Source: Mycolicibacterium sp. MU0050 | Lineage (GTDB): Bacteria > Actinomycetota > Actinomycetes > Mycobacteriales > Mycobacteriaceae | Reading direction: 5' to 3' | Assembly: GCF_963378085.1 (NCBI RefSeq) | Contig: NZ_OY726395.1 | Span: forward strand, 2,170,001 to 2,234,000 | DNA length: 64,000 nt | Shown here: positions 25,507 to 37,250 of the stretch, one piece after another | How the letters are laid out: each line of letters begins with the position of its first letter | Position numbering within the stretch: position 1 is the stretch's first letter | Made by a program: the position numbers and the translations under genes | The notes under the pieces: generated by a model | The model's database searches: none | Told to the model about the DNA's origin: nothing | The model's input: the letters and a program-made list of their open reading frames with translations, nothing else

Positions 25507-26733
25507 ATGCTGACACCCAGACGTCTCGTCGCCGCCCTGTCCGTCGCCGCGCTCGCCGCGGGTTGTGGGACCGCGGAGGACCCGCCCGAGCGGGCGGCGG
25601 CGCCCGAGCCGGCGGCGCCGACGGAGCAGGCGGCGCCGACGCCGCGGCTGGTGCTCAGCTACGACGGCGGGTTGCTGGTGCTCGACGCGCGCACCCTCGA
25701 GCAGATCGCCGACGTGCCGGTCGCGGGATTCGTCCGTCTCAACCCCGCACACAACGGCCGGCACGTGCTGGTGTCGCAGTCGGACGGCTTCGCGGTCTTC
25801 GACACCGGCGTCTGGACCGAGGCGCACGGCGATCACCGCCACCACTACACCGCAGCACCCCGACTCACCGACGTCCGCTTCGGCGGCAGCAAGCCGGGTC
25901 ACGTGGTGGCTCATGACGGTGCCCTGACGCTGTTCAGCGACGACAGCGGTGCCGTCGAGAAGATCGACCCCGCCCTCCTGCTGGCCGACGCCGACGGCGT
26001 CGAGGCCACCGCCGTCACCACCACCGAGCCGCACCACGGGGTCGCCGTCGGTCGCGCGGACGGATCGCTGGTGGTCAGCGTGGGCAACACCGAATCCCGT
26101 TCCGGTATCGAGATCCTGGATCCCGCCGGGCGGGGTATCGCCGGCAGTGACGAGTGCCCGGGCCTGCACGGCAGCGCCGAGGCCGCCGACGGTGTCCTCA
26201 CCTTCGGCTGTGAGGATGGCGTCCTGATCGTGCGGGGCAACGAGATTCGCAAGGTGACCAGTCCCGACCCGTACGGCCGGATCGGCAATCCGGCCGGCAG
26301 CGCCCAATCGCCGGTGGTGCTGGGCGATTACAAGACCGATCCGGACGCGGAACTGGAGCGCCCGCAGCAGTTCACCCTGATCAACACCGTCACCGCGGAA
26401 CTCACCGTGGTTCCGCTGGAGGCCAGCTACAGCTTCCGGTCGCTGGACCGCGGGCCGAATGGGGAGGCGATCATCCTGGGGACCGACGGCGCACTGCACG
26501 TCTACGATCCGCTCACCGCAACCCGGGTCTCCCGCTTTGACGTGATCGACGGCTGGAGCGAGCCGGACCAGTGGCAGTCGCCGATGCCGAATCTGCACGT
26601 GCAGGGCGGCACCGCCTATGTCACCGAACCGGCCACCCGTCGGCTGGTGGCCGTCGATCTCGCGACCGGTCAGCGCACCGCGGAGACCACGCTGGGCCGG
26701 CCGACCATCGAACTGACCGGAGTGCCGGGCTGA
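25507..26733 (+). CDS. AztD-like zinc metallochaperone lipoprotein
   Basis: 408 residues. The signal peptide ends in lipobox LAAGC (Cys20), then a Pro/Ala/Glu tether and a beta-propeller of WD-like blades follow. The His/Asp-rich motif HGDHRHHY (residues 107-114) and the later segment CPGLHG...FGCEDG are the metal-site and disulfide hallmarks of AztD, the periplasmic chaperone that hands zinc to the AztC receptor of the AztABC importer. No aztABC genes are present in this window. The Zur-like palindrome just upstream predicts expression in zinc starvation. Confident of family from motifs; the partner is unknown. Confidence 0.82.
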   Translation: MLTPRRLVAALSVAALAAGCGTAEDPPERAAAPEPAAPTEQAAPTPRLVLSYDGGLLVLDARTLEQIADVPVAGFVRLNPAHNGRHVLVSQSDGFAVFDTGVWTEAHGDHRHHYTAAPRLTDVRFGGSKPGHVVAHDGALTLFSDDSGAVEKIDPALLLADADGVEATAVTTTEPHHGVAVGRADGSLVVSVGNTESRSGIEILDPAGRGIAGSDECPGLHGSAEAADGVLTFGCEDGVLIVRGNEIRKVTSPDPYGRIGNPAGSAQSPVVLGDYKTDPDAELERPQQFTLINTVTAELTVVPLEASYSFRSLDRGPNGEAIILGTDGALHVYDPLTATRVSRFDVIDGWSEPDQWQSPMPNLHVQGGTAYVTEPATRRLVAVDLATGQRTAETTLGRPTIELTGVPG

Positions 26734-26763
26734 CCCCGGTGCGGGGCCTGCAAGACTGTCGGG

Positions 26764-28002
26764 GTGCTGCGTATCGGATTGAGCGGTGGAATCGGGGCCG
26801 GGAAGTCAACGGTGTCCTCGACATTCACGGAGTGTGGCGGGATCGTCGTCGACGGTGACGTGATCGCGCGGGAAGTCGTCGAGCCGGGTACCGAGGGGCT
26901 GGCCAAGCTGGTCGATGCCTTCGGCCGAGAGATCCTGCACGACAGCGGACCCCAGGCCGGTGCGCTGAACCGGCCCGCGTTGGCCGCCATCGCGTTCAGC
27001 GACGACGACAAGCGCGCCACGCTCAACGGCATTGTGCATCCGCTGGTCGCGCACCGTCGGTCCGAGTTGATCGCCGCGGCCGTGGAGGCCCACGAGAGCC
27101 CGGTGATCATCGAGGATATTCCGCTGCTGGTGGAATCCCAGATGGCGCCGATGTTCCCGTTGGTGGTGATCGTGCACGCCGACGTCGAGACCAGGGTGGC
27201 GCGCCTCATCGAACACCGTGGCTTCAGCGAGCAGGACGCGCGGGCGCGCATCGCCGCCCAGGCCACCGAGGAGCAGCGCCGCGTGGTCGCCGACGTGTGG
27301 TTGGACAATTCCGGCACCGCCGGCGACCTCAAGGAGCGGGCCCGGGCGCTGTGGCACGAGCGGATCCTGCCGTTCTCGCACAATCTGAAGGAGCGCCGGC
27401 CCGCCCCGGCCGCGCTTGCGTTGGTGCCCTCGGACCCGTCGTGGGCGCAGCAGGCGGCCCGGATCATCGCCCGGCTGAACACCGCCGGGGGCCACCGGGT
27501 GCGCCGGATCGACCACATCGGTTCGACGGCGGTGCCCGGCCTGGACGCCAAGGACGTCATCGACATCCAGGTGACCGTCGACTCGCTGGCCACCGCCGAC
27601 GAGCTGACCGAGCCCCTGCTGGCCGCGGGCTATCCCAGAATCGACCACATCACCGCGGACGTGTCCAAACCCAACGGCCGCAGCACCGTTGGCGCCTTCG
27701 ACCACACTGACGATCCCGCACTGTGGGGTAAGCGCTACTTCAAGTCCGCGGATCCGGGCCGGCCCACCAACGTCCACGTCCGGGTGGAGGGCTGGCCGAA
27801 TCAGCAGTTCGCGCTGCTGTTCACCGACTGGATCGCCGCCAACCCCGGCGTTCAGGCCGACTACCTCGCCGCCAAACGCCACGCCCACGCGCAGGGCAGC
27901 GGCGACACCGGTGCGTATGCCCAGGCGAAGGAACCGTGGTTCCTCGACGCCTACTGCCGAGCCTGGGAGTGGGCCGACACCACGGGCTGGCGCCCACGCT
28001 GA
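26764..28002 (+). CDS. coaE: Dephospho-CoA kinase fused to GrpB/UPF0157 domain
   Basis: 412 residues. The N-terminal CoaE kinase (about 1-200) carries the P-loop GLSGGIGAGKST (5-16) and the DxD region of nucleoside kinases; it phosphorylates dephospho-CoA in the last step of CoA synthesis. A GrpB/UPF0157 nucleotidyltransferase-like domain (about 215-400: VPSDPSWAQQAARI...RIDHIGSTAVPGLDAKDVIDIQV) is fused, as is usual in mycobacteria; its role is unclear. Starts at GTG 26764. Its stop overlaps the next ATG (TGATG). Confidence 0.95.
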   Translation: MLRIGLSGGIGAGKSTVSSTFTECGGIVVDGDVIAREVVEPGTEGLAKLVDAFGREILHDSGPQAGALNRPALAAIAFSDDDKRATLNGIVHPLVAHRRSELIAAAVEAHESPVIIEDIPLLVESQMAPMFPLVVIVHADVETRVARLIEHRGFSEQDARARIAAQATEEQRRVVADVWLDNSGTAGDLKERARALWHERILPFSHNLKERRPAPAALALVPSDPSWAQQAARIIARLNTAGGHRVRRIDHIGSTAVPGLDAKDVIDIQVTVDSLATADELTEPLLAAGYPRIDHITADVSKPNGRSTVGAFDHTDDPALWGKRYFKSADPGRPTNVHVRVEGWPNQQFALLFTDWIAANPGVQADYLAAKRHAHAQGSGDTGAYAQAKEPWFLDAYCRAWEWADTTGWRPR

Positions 28003-28979
28003 TGGCCGCGGATCTGACCTGGCTGGCGGTCGGTCTCGTCGCGCTGGTCATCGGATCCGAGTGGTTGGTCAAAGGCGGTTCGCGGTTGGCGGCCGGCCTC
28101 GGCATCTCACCGATCCTGGTGGGGCTCACGGTCGTGTCGATCGGCACCAGCATGCCCGAACTCGCGGTGGGCCTGCGGGCGGCGGCCAGTGGCAACGGCT
28201 CGCTCGCGGTGGGCAACATCGCCGGCACCAACATCGTCAACCTGCTGCTCATCCTCGGGTTGAGCGCCCTGCTGCGGCCGCTGACGCTGCATCTGCGCAC
28301 CCTGCGGCTCGACCTGCCGATGATGACCGCCGCGGCGCTGCTGCTGTGGTTGCTGGCCGCCGACGGCACCCTGGCGGCCAGCGGCGGTGCCGTGCTGACC
28401 GTCGCCGCCATCCTCTACACGGCGGTGCTGATCCATTCGGCGCGCCGCGAAAGTCGAAGCGTGCAGGCCGAATTCGCCGACGAGTACGCCAGGCCGCCCG
28501 GCGCCGTGCTGGCCCGCGGGGCGATCCTGCGCGACCTGGCGTTGCTGCTCGTCGGGATCGTGGTCGTGGTGATCGGCGCCGACTGGCTGGTCGGCGGGGC
28601 AGTCGGGGTCGCCGAGTCGTTCGGGGTGTCGGATGCGTTCATCGGGCTGACCGTGGTCGCGATCGGCACCTCGGCCCCCGAACTCGCGACGACCCTGGTC
28701 GCGACGGTGCGCGGCGAGCGCGACATCGCGATCGGGAACCTACTGGGCAGCAGCGTCTACAACATCCTGCTGATCTTGGGCCTCACGGTGCTGGGTGCCG
28801 GGCGGCCGCTGCATCTGGACCCCGACCTGGTGCGGATCGACATCCCAGTGATGGCCCTGGTCGCGCTGGTCTGCATCCCGATCTTCCTGACCGGGCGGCG
28901 GGTCAGCCGGCTGGAGGGCGGCGCCATGGTGACCGCCTACGTCGCCTACCTGACGTACCTGGTGATCGCGCAGACCTGA
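28002..28979 (+). CDS. Calcium/sodium antiporter family protein (CaCA, YrbG-like)
   Basis: 325-residue exchanger with ten predicted membrane segments in two inverted alpha-repeats. The ion-binding motifs are GTSMPELAVG (first half, about residue 47) and GTSAPELATT (second half, about residue 222). A polar loop (about 145-170) separates the halves. It probably extrudes Ca2+ in exchange for Na+ or H+. Translationally coupled to coaE. Confidence 0.9.
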   Translation: MAADLTWLAVGLVALVIGSEWLVKGGSRLAAGLGISPILVGLTVVSIGTSMPELAVGLRAAASGNGSLAVGNIAGTNIVNLLLILGLSALLRPLTLHLRTLRLDLPMMTAAALLLWLLAADGTLAASGGAVLTVAAILYTAVLIHSARRESRSVQAEFADEYARPPGAVLARGAILRDLALLLVGIVVVVIGADWLVGGAVGVAESFGVSDAFIGLTVVAIGTSAPELATTLVATVRGERDIAIGNLLGSSVYNILLILGLTVLGAGRPLHLDPDLVRIDIPVMALVALVCIPIFLTGRRVSRLEGGAMVTAYVAYLTYLVIAQT

Positions 28980-28989
28980 GCACCGGCGC

Positions 28990-29535
28990 TCAGGCTGCGG
29001 GCTCGACCGGCGGTTCGGGGGCGGGCTCGCCGGGGACCTCGTCGCCCGGTCCGAAGACGGACGGTTCGACGAGCGGGGCCCCGCACATCAGCTTGCCGTA
29101 GTCGGGTTCGTCGTCGGCCGGCTTGATCCGCGGTTTGATGAACTCGTCGGCCTGCGCGACGATCTGATCATTGACCAGGATCTGGCAATGCAGGTTCGCC
29201 GAGTACGGCCATTGGATGGAGATCTGCATCCCGGCCAGGTCGGCGTCGGAGAGCACGGTCTGCGCCTCGAACACGCGGCCGGGCAGCATCGTCGGATCGG
29301 CGCTCTGCACCTGCGTGTCGTTGAGCTTGTAGGTGATCAACGCGCCACGGGCGACGCCGTCGATGCGGGCCCGGTAGGTGACGTTGTACAGCTCGGGTTC
29401 GGGTGCGCTCTCACCGGCCGGCAACGGCTCACCGGGCGGCGGTTCGGGTTCTGCCGACGCGGCGGCCGGGGCAATCAGCGCGCCACCGAGAATCAGCAGT
29501 GCCGCGGCCGACACTGAGGATGCGGTTCGCCTCAT
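28990..29535 (-). CDS. Exported protein of unknown function
   Basis: 181 residues: a signal peptide (MRRTASSVSAAALLILGGAL, cleavage near ASAE), a Pro/Glu-rich lead, a beta-rich core (YNVTYRARIDGVARGALITYK...SIQWPYSANLHCQILVNDQ) and a Pro/Glu-rich tail. Two cysteines in the core could form a disulfide. I do not recognise a named family; the core resembles small secreted proteins common in mycobacteria. ATG at 29535 gives a clean signal peptide; GTG at 29547 is also in frame. Convergent with the exchanger gene. Confidence 0.75.
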   Translation of the reverse strand: MRRTASSVSAAALLILGGALIAPAAASAEPEPPPGEPLPAGESAPEPELYNVTYRARIDGVARGALITYKLNDTQVQSADPTMLPGRVFEAQTVLSDADLAGMQISIQWPYSANLHCQILVNDQIVAQADEFIKPRIKPADDEPDYGKLMCGAPLVEPSVFGPGDEVPGEPAPEPPVEPAA

Positions 29536-29553
29536 AGTTAGACACACTAGTTC

Positions 29554-29982
29554 TTATCGCCAGGATAAATCCATGCCGTTACTGCGGAGCCAGGCGTGCA
29601 GGTCGTGGCCGTGCGCGGCCAGACCGGCCGCCGCCGCGATGGACCGGTGGACCGCCTGTTCGGCCGTCTCCGGCGACAGCAACCCCATCTGGTGGGCCTC
29701 GAGCAGTTCGTCGACGTCAACCACCTCGGTGCCCAGCCCGGTGCGGACCACCAGGTCCACGTAGTGGTCCTCGGTGCGCCAGACGTCGCCGTCGACGGTG
29801 ATCTCCCCGATGTCGACGTAAAAGTCCTGGTCACGCTCGTGGCCCGGGTTCCAGTGGAAGATGTTGACGCGAACGCCGAGCGGCGGCAGCAGCCACGACT
29901 CGAGGTAGTGGAACTGCGGGCGGCCCGGGGTCGGTCGGGCCATGTACAGCCCGCCCCACGGCGCCAGCGTGTAGGTGTCCAC
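29554..29982 (-). CDS. DUF402 family protein (Rv1632c-type)
   Basis: DUF402 is a small beta-barrel family related to nucleotide and tRNA-processing proteins. Here 142 residues read from GTG 29982, with the core [38 protein letters not shown]. The frame stays open and looks coding further upstream ([18 protein letters not shown]) up to a TAA at 30069-30067, but no ATG, GTG or TTG lies in that extension. The true start may be a rare codon such as ATC at 30057. Divergent from uvrB. Confidence 0.78.
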   Translation of the reverse strand: MDTYTLAPWGGLYMARPTPGRPQFHYLESWLLPPLGVRVNIFHWNPGHERDQDFYVDIGEITVDGDVWRTEDHYVDLVVRTGLGTEVVDVDELLEAHQMGLLSPETAEQAVHRSIAAAAGLAAHGHDLHAWLRSNGMDLSWR

Positions 29983-30084
29983 GGCACGGACGAACCCCTT
30001 CGGGTCCGTATTGGTCGAAGCGGCGAGGTCGAAGACTTCGTGTTTGGGCGGGTGGATGGTCTCAGCTTAAAGCTGCTGGCGAAA

Positions 30085-30107
30085 CTGTCGGTACCCGCGC
30101 TTACCCT
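30085..30107 (+). promoter_or_regulatory. Damage-type (PafBC-like) promoter of uvrB
   Basis: CTGTCGGTA, 8 bases, TACCCT resembles TTGTCRGTG-N8-TAnnnT (seven of nine upstream positions, correct spacing). The ATG at 30114 lies 7 bases after the -10, so transcription should begin at or next to the start codon, giving a leaderless mRNA. Confidence 0.6.
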
Positions 30108-30113
30108 GGTTCC

Positions 30114-32273
<2,160 letters not shown>

Positions 32274-32276
32274 CCC

Positions 32277-33332
32277 TCAGCCCAGATGCTCGTCGAAGAA
32301 CCGCGCGGCGGTCTCGGCGATGTCGCGGTGAATCGCGGCGCGGTCCACACCGGGGGCATCGACGCAGGCCTCGGGGAACTCGTCGCGGCCGAGCGGGGTG
32401 CATTCGTTGACGAAGATCTCGTGGTCGACGTCGCCCTCGAGGACGGTGAGCTTTGCGTCCGGGATGTGCTCGGCGGCGAACGCGGCATTGGGCCCCGGTG
32501 GAGTCTGGGTGTCCCGGGCGCCGACCATGATGTGGGTGGGCACGCGCAGTTGCGCCAGGCCGTCGGCGGTCATGCCGAAGTCCTCTATAACGCCCGGGGC
32601 CATCGCGAAGACCGCCCGGATTCGGGGGTCGGCGACATCGAGGGCGGGTTCGGCATCGAGCGGCAGTCGCGCGCGCACCGACTCCGGGATCATCCGGTTG
32701 TTCTTGATGCCCTGCTGGAAAGTCAGGTACCGGTCGGGGGCGACCCGGGCCCCGCCGAGCCACAGCGCGGTGAAGCCGCCCTGCGAATGTCCGACCACCC
32801 CGATCCGATCCGGGTCGATCAGCGGACCCCAGAACTCGTCCGCCACAAGGTGGTTCGCCGCCAGCGTGAGGTCGCGGGGGCGTTGCCAGAGCCGGTTGGC
32901 CAGACAGTCGATGCTGGAGTCGTAGGTGTTGGCCCGGTAGTGATTGATCCCGGCCACGATGTAGCCGCGGCGGGCCATCGCCTCGGCGAACCAGGCGTAG
33001 TACAGGGCGTTGCTGCCGCGGCCGTGTGAGAACAGCAGCAAGGGGCGCCGCCGTCCGGTCGGCGTGAGGTCGCGGTGGCTGCCGAGGCCGGTGAAGAAGG
33101 GCATGGTGAACGGCTGCGCCGAGTCCTGCGGCGCTTCGGCGGGGTAGAACACCGACAACGCCAACAGGCGTTCACCGTCGGGTCCGTTCGGATCGTGGAA
33201 CTCGATCTGGCGCAGCCCGACCGGAGTTCGGGGTTCGCTGCGGGGCGGCGGGGATTCGGCGCTGCAGGAGGCCAGTACAACCAAGGTCAGGAGCACCGCG
33301 AGGATTCGGCCCACCGCAATAATCTCTCGCAC
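32277..33332 (-). CDS. Alpha/beta hydrolase lipoprotein
   Basis: 351 residues. The signal sequence (VREIIAVGRILAVLLTLVVL) ends in lipobox LASC with Cys23. A platelet-activating-factor acetylhydrolase/chlorophyllase-like alpha/beta hydrolase follows: oxyanion HGRGSN, nucleophile Ser183 in GHSQGG, and a catalytic His in DVDHEIF near residue 310. It probably hydrolyses an ester in or outside the envelope; substrate unknown. GTG at 33332 is preferred over longer readings because it puts the lipobox at a normal distance. Convergent with uvrB, three bases apart. Confidence 0.8.
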   Translation of the reverse strand: MREIIAVGRILAVLLTLVVLASCSAESPPPRSEPRTPVGLRQIEFHDPNGPDGERLLALSVFYPAEAPQDSAQPFTMPFFTGLGSHRDLTPTGRRRPLLLFSHGRGSNALYYAWFAEAMARRGYIVAGINHYRANTYDSSIDCLANRLWQRPRDLTLAANHLVADEFWGPLIDPDRIGVVGHSQGGFTALWLGGARVAPDRYLTFQQGIKNNRMIPESVRARLPLDAEPALDVADPRIRAVFAMAPGVIEDFGMTADGLAQLRVPTHIMVGARDTQTPPGPNAAFAAEHIPDAKLTVLEGDVDHEIFVNECTPLGRDEFPEACVDAPGVDRAAIHRDIAETAARFFDEHLG

Positions 33333-33497
33333 CGCGGCGCCCCGGACAACCGATACCGTAAAAACTGCGTCCGGGTCGATTGAACTCAATTGTGGCCGCG
33401 CTGGGCTGTTTTGCGTCGGTGCGGGCCGGCCGACCACGGATCACGGCGAGTTAAACCCTGGGGCTCGAAGCCTGCGGCCGGCATTCTGGAGGGCAGT

Positions 33498-33568
33498 GCG
33501 GGTGTGGCTGAGTGGCTAGGCACCGGCCTGCAAAGCCGTTTACACGGGTTCGAATCCCGTCACTCGCT
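33498..33568 (+). tRNA. tRNA-Cys (GCA)
   Basis: 71-base cloverleaf: acceptor GCGGGTG/CACTCGC, anticodon loop CTGCAAA (anticodon GCA), T-arm loop TTCGAAT, discriminator U73 as expected for cysteine. CCA is not encoded. It lies between the hydrolase and DUF1772 genes. Confidence 0.95.
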
Positions 33569-33589
33569 CGCATGAAGTGAATACCGACG

Positions 33590-34021
33590 TCAGGTCGCGT
33601 GGAGTACCAGCAGCACCAAGACCACAGACAGCAGCGCCACGCGCACCGCGTGCAGCCGATCCCAGCGACGCGCGTCGTCGCGGGAGGCGTCGGCGGCACC
33701 GGTCCACCGGCCGATCCGGTTGTTGATCGGAACCATCAGCGTCACGGTGATCAGGACGACGACCGCCATCAGCGCCGCCGCCGTCGTCGCCGGCCACGCG
33801 CCGCCGGCGACGACGGCCGCGGCGATCAGCGCGAGCAGAGTGGCGATGTACCAGAACGGCATCGCCTTGCCCAGCACCCGGCCGGCGTCGCTGCGGGCTT
33901 GGACAAACGCGTCATCGGGCAGCCGCCCGATGACCGGGTGCGTGAAAGCCGCGACCGCGATCTCGGCCCCCACCAGCGGTCCGGTCAGGAGCAGGGCCAC
34001 GACGTCGATGGTTCCGCGCAT
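33590..34021 (-). CDS. DUF1772 family membrane protein
   Basis: 143 residues with four hydrophobic segments. The DUF1772 pattern is present (first-segment FTHPVIGRLP, MVPINNRIGRW, and a C-terminal WDRLHAVR before the last helix). Function unknown; such proteins are often called anthrone oxygenase-like. It reads toward tRNA-Cys. Confidence 0.8.
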   Translation of the reverse strand: MRGTIDVVALLLTGPLVGAEIAVAAFTHPVIGRLPDDAFVQARSDAGRVLGKAMPFWYIATLLALIAAAVVAGGAWPATTAAALMAVVVLITVTLMVPINNRIGRWTGAADASRDDARRWDRLHAVRVALLSVVLVLLVLHAT

Positions 34022-34135
34022 ACCCCGACGGTGCCCGTTACCTCAGGCGAACACAAGCCAGCCCTTCGGCGGGTACGGATCGTGGGCGTGCCACGTTTCG
34101 ATACTCGTTGGCCGCAAAGTGCACCTCCGGCGGCT

Positions 34136-35677
34136 CTAACCGGATGTGGCCGGCTCGGATTCGTCGTCGTCGACGCGGGAGAGTTCCCGCCGCATCCGTA
34201 CCTTGTTGACCGCGCTGAAGACCACCACGGCAATCAGCAGCGCATAGAGGGTGATGGTGATCGGCGTGCTGACCAGCGTCAGGGGATTGTTCTGCGAATT
34301 GTTCATGGCCTCGCGCAGCGACGATTCGGCCAGCGGCCCCAGGATCACCGCGATGAGCACCGGTGCCAGCGGAATTCCGTAGCGGCGCATGGCAAACCCG
34401 ACGACACCCAGGATGATCATGAACACCACGTCGATCATCGCGGCGCTGGCCGCGTACACGCCGAAGCAGGCGAACATGGCGATCCCGGCGTAGAGGTACT
34501 CCCGGGGGATCAGCAGCAGCCGGGCCCACAGCGGCGCGAACGGCAGGTTGAGGATCAGCAGCACGACCATGCCGATGATCAGGCTGGCCAACAGCGCCCA
34601 GACGATGTCGGCGTTGCGGGTGAACAGCAGCGGCCCGGGCTGCATGCCGTATTGCATGAAGGCGGCCAGCAGCATTGCCGCGGTCGCCGACGTCGGCAAC
34701 CCCAGCGCGAGCAGCGCGCCCATCGCGGTACCCGCGGTGGCGTTGCCGGCGGCCTCGGGCGCCGCGACCCCGCGGATGGCGCCGCGGCCGAACTGCGGCA
34801 CCTTGCGGCGGCGGTCGAGTCGCTTCTCGACGCCGTAGGCCAGGAAGGTGGGCACCTCCGCGCCGCCGGCCGGGATGACGCCGAACGGGACGCCGAACGC
34901 GGTGCCCCGCAGCCACGCGGGCAGCGCCTCGCGGTATTCGGCCAGAGACAGGTAGGGCCGCCCCGTCGACGGGGTGAAGCTGCGATCGTCGGGTCGGCCG
35001 ATGCGGGAGGCCACATAGATGACCTCGCCCACGGCCAACATCGCCACGGTGATCACGACGATGCTCACGCCGTCGAACAGCGCCACGTTGCCGAAGGTGA
35101 ACCGCTGCGAACCGCTGACCTGGTCGGTGCCGATCATGGCCAGCACCAAGCCGATCAGCAGCGCCGCGAGCCCCTTGAGCACCGAATCCGACACCACCGC
35201 CGACGTCGCGAGGAACGCGAACAAGGCCAGGGCGAAGTACTCCCCGGGGCCGAACTTGGTGGCCAGGTCCGCCAATTTGGGGGCGAAGAACACCACCAGG
35301 ATGGTGGCGATCATGCCGCCGATGAAGGCGCCCATCGCCGAGGTGGCCAGCGCCTGGGCACCTCGGCCGCGCCGGGCCATCAGATGGCCCTCGATGGACC
35401 CGGCGATCGCGGTGGAGTTGCCCGGGGTGTTCATCAGAATCCCGGCGATCGCGTCGCCGAACAGCCCACCGAAGTAGATGCCGGCGAACATCACCAGGGC
35501 GGCCAACGGGTCGAGCGTGAACGTGATCGGCAGCAGCAGGGCCACGGCCATCGCCGATCCCAGCCCGGGCAGCACGCCGACGGCCGTACCGATCAGGGCG
35601 CCGATCAGCACGTAGAGCAGGTTGACGGGGGTGAGGACATCGGCGAAGCCGCCGAGCAGCCCGGTCAGTGCGTCCAT
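34136..35677 (-). CDS. tctA: Tripartite tricarboxylate transporter, large permease TctA
   Basis: 513-residue membrane protein with about twelve segments and the family signatures [35 protein letters not shown] (about residues 36-70) and [16 protein letters not shown] (about 83-98). It is the translocating subunit for citrate or other tricarboxylates taken up with Na+ or H+. Last gene of tctC-tctB-tctA; its ATG overlaps the tctB stop by one base. Substrate inferred only by family. Confidence 0.93.
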   Translation of the reverse strand: MDALTGLLGGFADVLTPVNLLYVLIGALIGTAVGVLPGLGSAMAVALLLPITFTLDPLAALVMFAGIYFGGLFGDAIAGILMNTPGNSTAIAGSIEGHLMARRGRGAQALATSAMGAFIGGMIATILVVFFAPKLADLATKFGPGEYFALALFAFLATSAVVSDSVLKGLAALLIGLVLAMIGTDQVSGSQRFTFGNVALFDGVSIVVITVAMLAVGEVIYVASRIGRPDDRSFTPSTGRPYLSLAEYREALPAWLRGTAFGVPFGVIPAGGAEVPTFLAYGVEKRLDRRRKVPQFGRGAIRGVAAPEAAGNATAGTAMGALLALGLPTSATAAMLLAAFMQYGMQPGPLLFTRNADIVWALLASLIIGMVVLLILNLPFAPLWARLLLIPREYLYAGIAMFACFGVYAASAAMIDVVFMIILGVVGFAMRRYGIPLAPVLIAVILGPLAESSLREAMNNSQNNPLTLVSTPITITLYALLIAVVVFSAVNKVRMRRELSRVDDDESEPATSG

Positions 35678-36216
35678 CAGAGCATCCCCATCACGCCGGG
35701 TGGAAGGTTGAGGCCGAGCAGGCCGGAGAACACGAGCTGCATGATCGAGGAGGCGGCAAGGCCGATCAGCAGGTTCTTCACGTATTGGGTGCTGCCGAGG
35801 CCCACCGTGACTCCCCAGAACACGATGGCACCCGCGATGATCCAGCCGGCCGGGATCAGCAGCACTGCGAACACCACGAAGGATCCGACGGTGAGTCCCG
35901 TGGAGCGCCAGTTGCTGGTCAACCGCGCGACGATCTTGCCGTCTTCATCCCGGATGGGTTCGGCGACTTCGGGATTGCGCAGTATCACCCAGGTGAGCAG
36001 GGCGGCGATCAGGAAGCAGAAGCCCGCGGTGATCGCGGGAAACGCCTTGGGACCGAAGATTTCGGAGTCATCGGCGACATCCATGCTGGCGATGCCGTAG
36101 ACCAGGAAACAGCCCAGCGCCACCAGCAGGGCGGGCATCACGAGCGCGCTCTTGCCGGTCCAGAAGTACCGCGGCGCTCGTGGTGTGGATGTCGTCTCGG
36201 GTTCGTTCACCGTCAT
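35677..36216 (-). CDS. tctB: Tripartite tricarboxylate transporter, small subunit TctB
   Basis: 179-residue membrane protein with four predicted segments, of the poorly conserved TctB family, identified by size, topology and position between tctC and tctA. Its ATG overlaps the tctC stop (ATGA) and its stop overlaps the tctA start by one base. Confidence 0.88.
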   Translation of the reverse strand: MTVNEPETTSTPRAPRYFWTGKSALVMPALLVALGCFLVYGIASMDVADDSEIFGPKAFPAITAGFCFLIAALLTWVILRNPEVAEPIRDEDGKIVARLTSNWRSTGLTVGSFVVFAVLLIPAGWIIAGAIVFWGVTVGLGSTQYVKNLLIGLAASSIMQLVFSGLLGLNLPPGVMGML

Positions 36217-37214
36217 GCCAACCCCAAATCCCGCAGAATCGCGTTGATCCGTTGCTGCTCCTGCTGCAGGAACTCGCCGAATTCGTCACCGGTGAGCACG
36301 GTTTCATTCCAGCGATTCCGCTCCACCACGTTCTTCCAGTGCGGGGTCTCGACCATCTCGGTGGTGATCGCGATGAGCTCGTCCCGTGCGGCCTGGTCTA
36401 TCCCGGCCGGCGCGAGCAGGCCGCGCCAGTTCACGATGTCGACGGCGGGATAGCCGGCCTCGGCCGCCGTCGGGGCGTCGAGACCCTCGAGCCGTTCCGG
36501 TGCGACCACCATCAGCGCGCGCAGCCGGCCCTCGGCGAGCATGTCGCGAAAGTCGTTGTACCCGCTGATTCCTACGCCGGGTGTGCCCGGGGCGGTGGAC
36601 AGCAGGTTGATGGTCAACTCACCACCGCCGGCGTAGGCGGCGTACCGGATCGAGGTGGGGTCGATGCCCGCCTCGCGGGCGAGCTGCGCGGCGATCATGT
36701 GATCGATGCCGCCGGCGGATCCGCCTCCGATCGGCATGGCCGCGGGGTCGGTCCGCCAGGCGTCGATCAGGTCGTCGAACGTCTGGAACGGCGAGTCTGC
36801 GGGGACGGCGACGACGTCGAAATCTTCGGCGAGCCGCGCGATCGGTGTCAGATCCGAAAGGTCGATCGGGGACTCGTTGCGGGCGATCCCACCCAACATC
36901 ACCGTGCCGGTGACCATCATGGTGGTCGAATCGCCCGTCAGCCGGGACATCTGACCGAGCCCGATGGTCCCGGCCGCGCCCGGGACGTTGACCACCTGAA
37001 CGTTGTTGACGATGCCGGCGCTGCGCAGTGCCTGCTGGGATTCGCGTGCGACCAGATCCCAGCCGCCGCCGGCGGCCGCCGGCGCGATCAAAGTCAGCTT
37101 GGCGCGGGCGTCGGCGCCGGAGCCACTGCGGTTGGCGTCGACTCCGGCGGCCACCACCAGGGCGGCGACGCAGAGCACGCCGAGCACCCACCGCGCTGTC
37201 TTCGGGACTTGCAT
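36213..37214 (-). CDS. tctC: Tripartite tricarboxylate transporter substrate-binding protein TctC
   Basis: 333-residue exported receptor. The signal sequence (VLGVLCVAALVVAAGV) is followed by the Bug/TctC fold: LTLIAPAAAGGGWDLVAR, VNVPGAAGTIGLGQ, and the domain-2 signature around GGGSAGGIDHMIAAQLAREAG. It captures the carboxylate for TctAB. No lipobox Cys is seen, so it is probably secreted or signal-anchored. First gene of the tctCBA operon. Confidence 0.93.
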   Translation of the reverse strand: MQVPKTARWVLGVLCVAALVVAAGVDANRSGSGADARAKLTLIAPAAAGGGWDLVARESQQALRSAGIVNNVQVVNVPGAAGTIGLGQMSRLTGDSTTMMVTGTVMLGGIARNESPIDLSDLTPIARLAEDFDVVAVPADSPFQTFDDLIDAWRTDPAAMPIGGGSAGGIDHMIAAQLAREAGIDPTSIRYAAYAGGGELTINLLSTAPGTPGVGISGYNDFRDMLAEGRLRALMVVAPERLEGLDAPTAAEAGYPAVDIVNWRGLLAPAGIDQAARDELIAITTEMVETPHWKNVVERNRWNETVLTGDEFGEFLQQEQQRINAILRDLGLA

Positions 37215-37250
37215 CTGTTCTCCCTTCGCGGAGCGCTCGGTCGGGACTGC

